This document shows positions 53,840 to 61,274 of a stretch of DNA of 64,000 bases, in pieces (positions within the stretch are counted from its first letter, which is position 1; every line of letters begins with the position of its first letter). A program made the position numbers and the translations under genes. The stretch is taken from the NCBI RefSeq assembly GCF_902809835.1, contig NZ_CADDWM010000011.1, forward strand, positions 337,581 to 401,580, given 5' to 3'. This stretch comes from Agromyces sp. Marseille-P2726. Lineage in GTDB: Bacteria; Actinomycetota; Actinomycetes; Actinomycetales; Microbacteriaceae. The notes beneath the pieces are model-generated. The model was not told the DNA's origin, did no database searches, and was given only the letters and a program-made list of their open reading frames with translations.

Positions 53840-54298
53840 TCACGCGTGATGCGGCGGAATCGCCTCCCCCGTCTCGATCAGCGACTTGAGGCTCGAGAGC
53901 ACCCTCGGCCACGTCTCGGCCGCATCCGCCTGTGCGGGATGCTCGGCGCTCCACTCGTCGTTCGTGAGCGTCAGCCGCGTCAGCGCGACGCCCGCCGGCT
54001 CGAGTCGCCACGTCACCCGGCTCGTGAGGTCGGCATGGTCGTCGCGGTGGACCGGCCCGGGGTGTTCGATGAGCTGCAGGATGCCGCCCGGCGCCGCCTG
54101 CAGGACCTCGCCGTACACCTGCACGATCTCGCGACCACCCTCGCCCGGCGCCACGTACTCGAACCGGCCGCCGGGCTCGAGGTCGCCGCGCAGCACGGCG
54201 CCGTGCATGACCGCGCGATTGCCCTCGTCACCGACGATGGCGTCCCACACCGCCGGCGGGTCGGCCTTGATGTAGAGGGTCATCTCGAAGTCCTGCAT
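53840..54298 (-). CDS. SRPBCC (AHSA1-like) protein, copy 1
   Basis: 152 residues from ATG 54298 with GAGGAGG upstream. START-like fold pattern: MTLYIKADPPAVWDAI at the start, GAVLRGDLEPGGRFEYVAPG in the middle, RVTWRLEPAGVALTRLTLTN and a C-terminal helix VLSSLKSLIETGEAI. Such proteins bind hydrophobic ligands. Clear paralogue of the gene at 55278-55829; the two flank the APH-like gene. Confidence 0.87.
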   Translation of the reverse strand: MQDFEMTLYIKADPPAVWDAIVGDEGNRAVMHGAVLRGDLEPGGRFEYVAPGEGGREIVQVYGEVLQAAPGGILQLIEHPGPVHRDDHADLTSRVTWRLEPAGVALTRLTLTNDEWSAEHPAQADAAETWPRVLSSLKSLIETGEAIPPHHA

Positions 54299-54378
54299 GG
54301 TTCCTCCTCGAACGGTGCTGCCGACGGCGACGGATGCCTCAACGCTACGCCGCGGCATCCCCAGCGCGTGGGAGCGGC

Positions 54379-54384
54379 GATACT
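54379..54384 (+). promoter_or_regulatory. -10 element of the APH-like gene
   Basis: GATACT, GGAACG, then the GTG start at 54391. No SD. The same GATACT plus 6 nt is in front of the AraC gene and the DUF559 gene. Confidence 0.55.
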
Positions 54385-54390
54385 GGAACG

Positions 54391-55260
54391 GTGAGCGATC
54401 TCGGCCCTGTGAACCCCGGACGCGCCGCCGAGACCGCCTGGCTCCGCCGCTGGGAGCTGCGTCCCGACGGCGATCCGGTCACGACCGCGTCGAGCACGCT
54501 CACGCCCGTACTGACGAGCGACGGCGAGCCCGCGATGCTCAAGGTCGCGCACAGCGACGAGGAGGTGCGCGGATCCGCCCTGCTCGTCGCACTCGACGGG
54601 CACGGTGCCGCCCGAGTGCTCCGCCACGAGCGGTCGGCGCTGCTCCTCGAGCGGGCCACGGGTGCGGGCGACCTCGTCGAGATGGTGAACGCCGGCCACG
54701 ACGACGAAGCCACCCGCATCATCTGCGAGGCGGCCGGCGCCATTCACGCGGCATCCGACGACGTGATCAACAATGACGAACCGCCCGCGCTGATCGACCT
54801 GCCGACCTGGTTCTCGCATCTGTTCTCGGAGGCCGACGGGCTCACCCCGTTCCATCGCCGTGCCGCCGAGATCGCCGGCGCTCTGCTCGAGGGCCCGCGC
54901 GAAGCCGTCGTGCTGCACGGAGACCTGCACCACGGCAACGTGCTCGACTTCGGCGCGCGCGGCTGGCTTGCGATCGACCCGAAGGGGCTCATCGGCGAGG
55001 CGGCCTTCGACTACGGCAACCTCTTGTGCAACCCGTCGCACGAGCGCGCGCTGCAACCCGGACGCCTCGAGCGCCAGTTCGGCGTGGTCGTGGCATCCAC
55101 CGGTCTCGAACCCGAACGGCCGGCTCAGTGGCTGGTGGCGTGGTGCGGGCTGTCGTCGACCTGGTTCGCGATCGACGACGACGAGCGGCTCGCCGACTCG
55201 GCCGCCCAGATCGGCGAGCTCGCCCTGTCGCTCGACGCCCTCGGCGCCTTCGGCGCCTGA
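54391..55260 (+). CDS. Aminoglycoside/hydroxyurea phosphotransferase-like kinase
   Basis: 289 residues from GTG 54391. Kinase-like fold with N-lobe LTSDGEPAMLKVAHSDEEV (Lys) and the phosphotransferase catalytic loop VVLHGDLHHGNVLDFG followed by AIDPKGLIGEAAFD (metal Asp). This order matches the APH(6)/hydroxyurea phosphotransferase family. May phosphorylate streptomycin-like compounds or a natural metabolite; resistance is not shown by sequence alone. Confidence 0.88.
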   Translation: MSDLGPVNPGRAAETAWLRRWELRPDGDPVTTASSTLTPVLTSDGEPAMLKVAHSDEEVRGSALLVALDGHGAARVLRHERSALLLERATGAGDLVEMVNAGHDDEATRIICEAAGAIHAASDDVINNDEPPALIDLPTWFSHLFSEADGLTPFHRRAAEIAGALLEGPREAVVLHGDLHHGNVLDFGARGWLAIDPKGLIGEAAFDYGNLLCNPSHERALQPGRLERQFGVVVASTGLEPERPAQWLVAWCGLSSTWFAIDDDERLADSAAQIGELALSLDALGAFGA

Positions 55261-55277
55261 GCCCGCGCCGGCTCACG

Positions 55278-55829
55278 TCACGACGCGAGCTGGATGGCCT
55301 CGCCCGTCTCGACCCAGGACTTCAGGCTCGAGAGCACCATCGGCCAGGTCTGCGCGGACTCGATCTGCGCAGGGTGCCCCTCGCTCCATTCGTCGTTCGT
55401 GAACGTGAGCTTCGTGAGTCCCGGCGCGGCCGCCTCGAGGCGCCAGGTCATGCGGCTCGTGAGCTCCGCGTGGTTGTCGCGATAGACCGGCCCGGGATGT
55501 TCGGTGAGCTGCAGGATCGCGCCCGGCTCGGCCTGCAGGACGTCGCCGTAGACGTGCACGGTGTCGGCGCCCGCCTGGCCCGGCCCGACGTACTCGTAAC
55601 GTCCACCCGGCACCAGGTCTCCGCGGAACACGGAGCCCCACATCACCGCACGGCTGCCCTCGTCGCCCGTGATGGCCTCCCACACGACCGGCGGGTCCGC
55701 CTTGATGTAGATGGTCATCTCGAAATCGCGCGGCTGCGGCTGGGTCTGGGTCTGGGTTGTGGTCTGGGTCTGGGTTGGGGTCGGTGTCTGGGCTGTGGTC
55801 TGGGTTGTGGTCTGGGTCTGTGTCTGCAT
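55278..55829 (-). CDS. SRPBCC (AHSA1-like) protein, copy 2, with Thr/Gln-repeat N-terminus
   Basis: 183 residues from ATG 55829. From residue 34 on (DFEMTIYIKADPPVVWEAI) it matches copy 1 closely, including MWGSVFRGDLVPGGRYEYVGPG and SLKSWVETGEAI. The first about 33 residues are almost only Thr, Gln and Pro, made by a hexanucleotide microsatellite; copy 1 has no such extension. Translation could also begin at the internal ATG (55718), but there is no SD before it. Confidence 0.82.
   Translation of the reverse strand: MQTQTQTTTQTTAQTPTPTQTQTTTQTQTQPQPRDFEMTIYIKADPPVVWEAITGDEGSRAVMWGSVFRGDLVPGGRYEYVGPGQAGADTVHVYGDVLQAEPGAILQLTEHPGPVYRDNHAELTSRMTWRLEAAAPGLTKLTFTNDEWSEGHPAQIESAQTWPMVLSSLKSWVETGEAIQLAS
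55735..55829. repeat. Hexanucleotide microsatellite at the 5' end of the SRPBCC copy 2 gene
   Basis: Plus strand shows repeats of TGGGTC and TGGGTTGTGGTC-type units; on the coding strand these read (CAGACC)n with interruptions. Unit length is a multiple of three, so slippage changes peptide length without frameshift. Confidence 0.85.
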
Positions 55830-55946
55830 GTTTCCGACGGTACGGATGCCGCGCGACCGCGTCTTGAAGGAACGCGACAGTGCCGCTGGAAGGGACCGGC
55901 GCGGTCGACGTCACCCGGCGCTCGCCGGGACGTCGGCGGTTGCCGG

Positions 55947-55952
55947 GATACT
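55947..55952 (+). promoter_or_regulatory. -10 element of the AraC gene
   Basis: GATACT, GGCTGG, then ATG 55959. No SD; leaderless geometry. Confidence 0.55.
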
Positions 55953-55958
55953 GGCTGG

Positions 55959-56867
55959 ATGCATCGTTCGAGCGACGAGCACTGGCGATCGCGCGCGGGG
56001 CTTCCTGCCGTGAAGGGCGTGCTCGCATCGCCGGCGACGGCGGGCATCGCGCCGCTGCCGGCCGACGCCGACGCGCAGGTCGCCGAAGAGGCGCCCGTTC
56101 GCCTGGCACGCCACGCCGTCGGCCCCGCGATCGCCGACCTCGTGCGCCACGTCTGGATCCCGCGCTGGCGGCTCGCCGACGGGCACGTGGTCGAGCAGGG
56201 CGTGCTCGAATACCCGTCGGCGAACCTCGTGATCGAGCCCGAGACGGCGGCGCTCCACGGCCCGCACATCGGTCGCAGCAGTCGCCAGCTCGAGGGCGTG
56301 GGGTGGGCGTTCGGAGCGCTGCTCCAACCCGGGGTCGCCCGGCTGCTGGCGCGCGGTCCGATGCGCGCACTGGTCGGCGCCTCGGTTCCCCTCGACGGGC
56401 TGCGGGTCACGGATGCCGCGGCCATGGTGCGCGACGTCCGAGCCGCGTGCGCCGACGGCGACGACGCGGTCGCGCTCGACGCGTTCGAGGCGTGGCTCAC
56501 CGAGCAGCGCCTCGAACTCGACGACGACGCGAGACGCGTACGACACGTGGTCGAGCTCGCCGAGTCCGACCGAACGATCCTGCGAGCCGACGACCTGGCC
56601 GAGGCGAGCGGGCTCGGCCTCCGGACGCTGCAACGGCTCGTTCGCGAGCAGCTCGGGCTGACGCCGAAGTGGCTCATCGGGCGGTACCGCATGCAGGAGG
56701 CCGCCGCGGCCCTTGCGGCGCCCGACCCTCCGGGCCTCGCCGAGCTCGCGGCATCCGTCGGCTTCTCCGACCAGGCCCACCTGACCCGCGTGTTCCGGGC
56801 GGTCATCGGGCAGACGCCCCGACGCTACGCACTCGCTGCCCGGGCCGCGCGTACGCTGGCCCGATGA
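55959..56867 (+). CDS. AraC family transcriptional regulator
   Basis: 302 residues from ATG 55959. N-terminal effector region with VWIPRWRLADGHVVEQGVLE and LVIEPETAALHGPH, like the DUF6597 domain. C-terminal double HTH: DDLAEASGLGLRTLQRLVRE and LAELAASVGFSDQAHLTRVF followed by GQTPRRYAL, all canonical AraC/XylS. The stop shares ATGA with the endonuclease/exonuclease/phosphatase gene, so they are co-expressed. Confidence 0.9.
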   Translation: MHRSSDEHWRSRAGLPAVKGVLASPATAGIAPLPADADAQVAEEAPVRLARHAVGPAIADLVRHVWIPRWRLADGHVVEQGVLEYPSANLVIEPETAALHGPHIGRSSRQLEGVGWAFGALLQPGVARLLARGPMRALVGASVPLDGLRVTDAAAMVRDVRAACADGDDAVALDAFEAWLTEQRLELDDDARRVRHVVELAESDRTILRADDLAEASGLGLRTLQRLVREQLGLTPKWLIGRYRMQEAAAALAAPDPPGLAELAASVGFSDQAHLTRVFRAVIGQTPRRYALAARAARTLAR

Positions 56868-57706
56868 CGGATGCGCCGCTCTTCGGGCAGGTTGCCGCCC
56901 CCGACCTGCACGTGATGACGTACAACATCCGTCGGCGCGTGCGAGGCAACCGGCCGCGAAGTCCCGACCGGTGGGCGACGCGCAAGGCGCTGATCCGCCG
57001 GATCCTCGTCGACGAGCAGCCCACGCTCGTCGGGGTCCAGGAGACCCTCGCCGACCAGGCCCGGTTCGTCGCGGATGCGCTCGGTTCGCGGTACCGGTCG
57101 GTGGGCATCGGGCGCAACCCGTCGGGCACCGGCGAGGGGAACCCGATCTTCTACGACGCCGAACGGCTGGAGCTGATCGATTGGCGCCAGCGCGCGCTCT
57201 CGGCGACCCCCGATCGGCACGGCTCGCGCTCGTGGGGCAACGTGACCCGGAGGTCGATCGTGTCGGCCGAGTTCACGGATGCCGCGACCGGCTCGCGGCT
57301 GCACGCGTTCAACACGCATCTCGACCACCTCTCGTGGCGGTCGCGGCTGCAGTCGGCGCGGATGATCGTGCGTCTCGTGCAGGCCGTTCGCGACGCCGAG
57401 CCCGATGCCGGCATCGTGGTCACGGGCGACTTCAACGCCGGGACGGAATCGGCGGTGTACCGGGAGCTCACCGCCGCCGGCACGCTGCGCGATGCGTGGG
57501 AGGCGGCCGCCGAGCGGGTGACGCCGCAGTGGGGCACCTACTCGGGGTACCGTCGCCGGCGGGTGGGCGGGCGCCGCATCGACCTCATCCTCGTCGGCGA
57601 CGGCGTCGACGTGCTGCGCACCGGCATCAACGCCGTGCGCTTCGACGGGCGGGCGGCATCCGACCATGAACCGGTGCAGGCGGTGCTTCGGATCGGTGCG
57701 GTCTGA
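56864..57706 (+). CDS. Endonuclease/exonuclease/phosphatase family hydrolase
   Basis: 280 residues. DNase I-like fold: LHVMTYNIRRRV (Asn), LVGVQETLADQ (catalytic Glu), HAFNTHLDHLSWRSRLQSA (His), VVTGDFNAG (Asp/Asn), RIDLILVGDG and the last SDHEPVQA (Asp-His). All active-site blocks are present. No signal peptide, so probably intracellular; cleaves phosphodiesters or phosphates on an unknown substrate. Overlaps the AraC gene upstream. Confidence 0.9.
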   Translation: MTDAPLFGQVAAPDLHVMTYNIRRRVRGNRPRSPDRWATRKALIRRILVDEQPTLVGVQETLADQARFVADALGSRYRSVGIGRNPSGTGEGNPIFYDAERLELIDWRQRALSATPDRHGSRSWGNVTRRSIVSAEFTDAATGSRLHAFNTHLDHLSWRSRLQSARMIVRLVQAVRDAEPDAGIVVTGDFNAGTESAVYRELTAAGTLRDAWEAAAERVTPQWGTYSGYRRRRVGGRRIDLILVGDGVDVLRTGINAVRFDGRAASDHEPVQAVLRIGAV

Positions 57707-57791
57707 GTGGGGCTCGATGAGCGGCGCGAGTGAACGGGCGCGCGGGCGCACCGGGTGAAGCGGCCCGTGGGCGCCGCCGGTGGGTCGCGTC

Positions 57792-57797
57792 TAGAGT
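57792..57797 (+). promoter_or_regulatory. -10 element of membrane-protein copy 1
   Basis: TAGAGT, GCTGCC, then ATG 57804. The upstream stretch CGTCTAGAGTGCTG is shared exactly with copy 2. Confidence 0.6.
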
Positions 57798-57803
57798 GCT
57801 GCC

Positions 57804-58406
57804 ATGCCCAACCCCCTGTTCAAGCGTCCCGAAGGCCCGGCCGAGTACGTCGCGGACGCGGTGCGCGCCGTCGCCGCCGCCAGTGTCATCGTCGCAGCCG
57901 TCGGCTGGAGTCTGGTCGACGCGCTGAGCATCCTGCTCGTGCTGGCGCTCATGTTCGTTCCGCGCGCCCTCGGCCTGCGGCCCGGGTTCGACATCACGTT
58001 CGGCATCGTGGTGCTCGTCGCCGTCTGGAGCAACGTGCTCGACCTCTACCTCACGGCGCGGTGGTGGGACCTGCCCGTGCACTTCGCCACCAACGGCGTG
58101 TGCGCGGCGCTCGTGTACGTGGTGCTCACTCGGTTCGAGATCCTGGCCGACCCCGCGACGCTTCCGCGCCCGAGGCTGTCGGTGGCACTCGTGACGACCT
58201 TCATCGGCGTCACCTTCGGCGTGCTCTGGGAGCTGTGGGAATGGTTCGCGTACAACTTTCTCGACCCGAGGATGCTCGTGGGCTACGAGGACTCGCTCGG
58301 CGACCTCGTCGTCGGCGGCCTCGGTTCCCTGGTGGCCGGGCTCGCGATGCGGTCCCTGATGGCGCCGCGCTCGGCCAGTCGCGAGCAGGCTTCCCACACG
58401 CGCTGA
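57804..58406 (+). CDS. Membrane protein of unknown function, copy 1
   Basis: 200 residues with five to six hydrophobic segments: AVAAASVIVAAVGWSLVDAL, LLVLALMFVPRALG, FGIVVLVAVWSNVLDLYL, TFIGVTFGVLWELWEWFAYN and a C-terminal LGDLVVGGLGSLVAGLAM. WWDLPVHFATNGV and WELWEWFAYN carry conserved Trp/His/Glu in the membrane, like DUF2238-type proteins. Leaderless. Next gene is its paralogue. Confidence 0.8.
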   Translation: MPNPLFKRPEGPAEYVADAVRAVAAASVIVAAVGWSLVDALSILLVLALMFVPRALGLRPGFDITFGIVVLVAVWSNVLDLYLTARWWDLPVHFATNGVCAALVYVVLTRFEILADPATLPRPRLSVALVTTFIGVTFGVLWELWEWFAYNFLDPRMLVGYEDSLGDLVVGGLGSLVAGLAMRSLMAPRSASREQASHTR

Positions 58407-58460
58407 TACCGCGGGCGGGTGGTTCGTGACAAGCCGTCCGCCCCGGTCGGAGCCGCCGTC

Positions 58461-58466
58461 TAGAGT
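58461..58466 (+). promoter_or_regulatory. -10 element of membrane-protein copy 2
   Basis: TAGAGT, GCTGGC, then ATG 58473; same as in front of copy 1. Confidence 0.6.
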
Positions 58467-58472
58467 GCTGGC

Positions 58473-59075
58473 ATGGCCCGAACCCTGCTGCGGCGACCCG
58501 AGGGTCCTGCCGAGTTCGTCGCCGATGCCCTGCGCGCCCTCGCCGTCGTCAGCGCGGTCGTCGCGGCCATCGGCTGGGGCCCCGTCGAGGGGCTGAGCGT
58601 CGCGCTCGTGGTGGGAGGCATGATGCTCCCCCGCCCGCTCGGCCTCCGTCCGGGATTCGACATCGCGTTCGGCATCGTGCTGCTCGTGGCGGTCTGGAGC
58701 AGCGTGCTCGAGGTCTACATCACCACGCGGTGGTGGGACCTCCCCGTGCATTTCGTCGCCAACGGGCTCATCGCCGCCGTCGGCTACGTCGTGCTGGAGC
58801 GATCGGGAGTGGTGGCGGATGCCTCGACCCTTCGCCGGCCCATCCTGTCGACCGCTCTCGTGACGACCGCCGTCGGGGTGACCCTCGGCGTCGTGTGGGA
58901 GCTGTTCGAATGGTTCGGCCACACGTTCATCGACGAGGAGATCTTCGTCGGCTACGAGGACACGCTCGGCGACCTCGTCGCGGGCGCCCTCGGTTCACTC
59001 GCCGCGGGGCTCAGCCTGCGAGCACTGATGGCGCAGCGCTCGCCCAGTCGCGAACGAGTTCCTCGCGCACGGTGA
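58473..59075 (+). CDS. Membrane protein of unknown function, copy 2
   Basis: 200 residues, the same length as copy 1 and collinear with it (RRPEGPAEFVADALRAL against KRPEGPAEYVADAVRAV; WWDLPVHFVANGL; VWELFEWFGHTFID). A direct tandem duplication including the promoter. The most conserved positions are the intramembrane WWDLPVHF and WELxEWF, presumably the functional core. Its 3' end overlaps the convergent OSBS-like gene by 65 nt. Confidence 0.8.
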   Translation: MARTLLRRPEGPAEFVADALRALAVVSAVVAAIGWGPVEGLSVALVVGGMMLPRPLGLRPGFDIAFGIVLLVAVWSSVLEVYITTRWWDLPVHFVANGLIAAVGYVVLERSGVVADASTLRRPILSTALVTTAVGVTLGVVWELFEWFGHTFIDEEIFVGYEDTLGDLVAGALGSLAAGLSLRALMAQRSPSRERVPRAR

Positions 59076-60228
59076 CCCCGGTGCCAGGGGCATCGGGCAC
59101 CCGCAGCTGACCGCGATGCTCGCCGTCGCGGTCGCCGAGCACGAACGGCTCGGTGATGTCCTCGGCGAAGTAGCGACCCGACGCCGACGTGTCGCCGGGC
59201 AGCGTGAATCCGGGCAGTGCGGCCAGCGCGACGTTCGCGGCTCGGCCGACCCCGGTCTCGAGCATGCCGCCGCACCACACGGGCACGTCGCGTTCCCGGC
59301 ACGCGTCGTGCACGCGGAGCGCCTCGAGGTAGCCGCCCATGCGCCCCGGCTTGATGTTGACGACGCTCGTGGCGCCCCGGTCGATGGCGTCGACGGTCGT
59401 GGTCACGTCGAGGAGGGACTCGTCGAGGCACACCGGCGTCGTGCACGCCTCGGCGAGCCGCACGTGCGTCGCGAGATCCACTTCGGCGAACGGCTGCTCG
59501 ATGAGCAGCAGCTCGAACGCATCGAGCCGCGCGAGCAGCGGGATGTCGTCGGCCGCGTAGGCGGTGTTGGCGTCGACCTGCAGCAGGCCCTTCGGGCCGA
59601 GCTCCTCACGTACCGCACCGACGGGGATCAGGTCCCAGCCGGGCCGGATCTTCAGCTTGATGCGACGGTAGCCCTCCTCGACGTACCCCATGACCTCGTC
59701 GAGGAGCTCCTCGACGGTCGGCGAGATGCCCACCGAGACGCCGCAGTCGACCCACTCCCGCTCGGCGCCGAAGAACTCGCCCATCGAACGCCCCTGTGCG
59801 CGGAGCTCGGCGTCGAGCACGGCCGCCTCGAGCGCACCCTTGGCCATGCGGTGCCCCGCGACGAAGTCGAGCGTCGGGGCGACGGATGCCGCGAGCGGCA
59901 CGGATGCCGCGCGATCCGCCCCGCTCGCTGGTCGAGTTGCGCCCGGCGAAGCCGGACGCGCGTCGAGACCGGCGCGCGCCGCCTGGAGCAGCGCCGGAGC
60001 GAGGTACCGCTCGATGACGGATGCCGCACCCGCGACGTACTCGCCCGAGTAGAACGGGTCGCGGCCGGCCACGCACTCACCCCACCCCTCGGCGGCGTCG
60101 GTGACGACCTTCACGAGCAGCACCTCGCGCACGGTCTCTCGACCGAACGAGGTCTCGAAGGGACGCACGAGCGGCACCTCCATGCGGTGCAGCTCGATGC
60201 GCTCGAGGCGCGGCGTCTGGTCGGTCAT
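59011..60228 (-). CDS. o-Succinylbenzoate synthase / N-acylamino acid racemase-like enolase-superfamily enzyme
   Basis: 405 residues. Catalytic pattern complete: KLK (191-193) second-strand lysines, metal ligands D219 (VDANTAY), E244 (LIEQPF) and D269 (CLDES), and K293 (NIKPGRMGG). N-terminal capping domain MEVPLVRPFETSFG. A copy of the palindromic repeat encodes residues about 87-101 between cap and barrel. Linked by a one-base overlap to a GNAT gene, which favours an N-succinylamino-acid racemase role over menaquinone synthesis; no other men genes are near. Confidence 0.85.
   Translation of the reverse strand: MTDQTPRLERIELHRMEVPLVRPFETSFGRETVREVLLVKVVTDAAEGWGECVAGRDPFYSGEYVAGAASVIERYLAPALLQAARAGLDARPASPGATRPASGADRAASVPLAASVAPTLDFVAGHRMAKGALEAAVLDAELRAQGRSMGEFFGAEREWVDCGVSVGISPTVEELLDEVMGYVEEGYRRIKLKIRPGWDLIPVGAVREELGPKGLLQVDANTAYAADDIPLLARLDAFELLLIEQPFAEVDLATHVRLAEACTTPVCLDESLLDVTTTVDAIDRGATSVVNIKPGRMGGYLEALRVHDACRERDVPVWCGGMLETGVGRAANVALAALPGFTLPGDTSASGRYFAEDITEPFVLGDRDGEHRGQLRVPDAPGTGVTVREELVRDWASAAPSVLAG
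59932..59972. repeat. Single palindromic repeat copy inside the OSBS-like gene (cluster I)
   Basis: TGGTCGAGTTGCGCCCGGCG ... GACGCGCGTCGAGACC, one copy, in frame, encoding GLDARPASPGATRPAS. Flanked by GGATGCCGC repeats that encode the following Ala-rich loop. Confidence 0.88.
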
Positions 60229-61274
60229 CAGGCCTCCCGGTCGGGGTCGTCGCGGGTGAACACGTAGTCGCCGGCGGCGTCGAGTTCGGGGCGAAGCGCC
60301 GGTGGTCGAGGAGCGCCCGGCGAAGCCGCCCCCGGTGGTCGAGGAGCGCCCGGCGAAGCCGCCCCCTCCGGTGGTCGAGGAGCGCCCGGCGAAGCCGGAC
60401 CCTCCGGTGGTCGAGGAGCGCCCGGCGAAGCCGGACCCTCCGGTGGTCGAGGAGCGCCCGGCGAAGCCGGACCCTCCGGTGGTCGAGTAGCGCCCGGCGA
60501 AGCCGGACGCGTATCGAGACCCCAGAGCACCGCGAACGCCTCGCGCGAGGCATCCCGGAGCCTGGCCGCCACCTCGGGATCCTCGGCGCGCACGTGCTCG
60601 AAGTCGGCGACGAGCGCGAGCCCGCCCTCGGAACGCCACTTCGGCTGCGGCGCCCGGGCCAGCGCCCGCGCCGTGCGCGGCGAGTCGAGCCGCCAGCGCA
60701 CCTCGAAGCGGTCGCTGCGGTCGTGGCCGCTGATCGCGTCGTGCAGGTCGCCGTAGAAATCAGGGTGGAAGGCCACGACCTCGGCCCCGAGGCGCACGAG
60801 GTTCATGCGTGCGTTGCGGCGGATCAGCGGGTCGTACGTCCAGCGCACCTCGGTCACGCCGTGCGCGAGGCAGATGGCCCGCTGCCTCAGCTTGAGGGCC
60901 ACGCCGATGCCCCGGCCGCGCACCGTGGGGTCGACGGCGTTCATGTGCGAGTGAAGGTGGAGGCCGCCCGACCAGCCCAGGAATCCGAGCGTCGCACCGA
61001 GTGGGGCGCCCGCCTGCGGCGCGTCGGGCACCCGGCCGGCCTCGACCGCCACCAGCAGGGTGTTGCCCGCGTGGTCGATCGCCTGGAGCATCGAGTGGTC
61101 GGGTCCGCGGCCGACGCCCCAGGTGGCGTCGAAACGCGCGAGCACGCCGTCGAGCTCATGCGGCAGGGCCGGGCGAGTGGTGATGCCCGCACGCGCGTCC
61201 GCGGCATCCGCCACCCCTTCGGCGTCGGCCACGACCGAGGCCGGCAGGTCGGGCGGATCGGGTGCCGCGCTCAC
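60228..61274 (-). CDS. GNAT-like acyltransferase with repeat-encoded C-terminal region
   Basis: 348 residues from GTG 61274 (GTGA overlap with the upstream gene; longer frames upstream run antisense to it). Core: GFLGWSGGLHLHSHMNAVDP, VRGRGIGVALKLRQRAICLAHG (acyl-CoA loop RGRGIGVAL), WTYDPLIRRNARMNLVRLG, FHPDFYGDLHDA. This is the pattern of GNAT proteins found beside enolase-superfamily N-acylamino acid racemases. Residues about 250-325 are six repeat-derived units (ASPGAPRPPEGP). The function may be N-succinylation of amino acids (inference). Confidence 0.82.
   Translation of the reverse strand: MSAAPDPPDLPASVVADAEGVADAADARAGITTRPALPHELDGVLARFDATWGVGRGPDHSMLQAIDHAGNTLLVAVEAGRVPDAPQAGAPLGATLGFLGWSGGLHLHSHMNAVDPTVRGRGIGVALKLRQRAICLAHGVTEVRWTYDPLIRRNARMNLVRLGAEVVAFHPDFYGDLHDAISGHDRSDRFEVRWRLDSPRTARALARAPQPKWRSEGGLALVADFEHVRAEDPEVAARLRDASREAFAVLWGLDTRPASPGATRPPEGPASPGAPRPPEGPASPGAPRPPEGPASPGAPRPPEGAASPGAPRPPGAASPGAPRPPALRPELDAAGDYVFTRDDPDREA
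60301..60522. repeat. Palindromic repeat cluster J inside the GNAT gene
   Basis: Five half-copies (GGTGGTCGAGGAGCGCCCGG CGAAGCC, spacing 34-39 bp) followed by one full copy ending GACGCGTATCGAGACCC. All units are in frame and stop-free. The full copy lies at the edge of the conserved domain, the half-copies toward the C-terminus, suggesting growth by tandem duplication from one end. Confidence 0.92.

Noticed and set aside
54391..55260. Acquired antibiotic resistance gene
   Set aside because: The APH-like fold is plain, but base composition matches the surroundings and no mobile element is adjacent; likely an intrinsic kinase.
59011..60228. menC of menaquinone synthesis
   Set aside because: No other men genes nearby and strong coupling to a GNAT gene; kept as OSBS/NSAR-like without a gene symbol.
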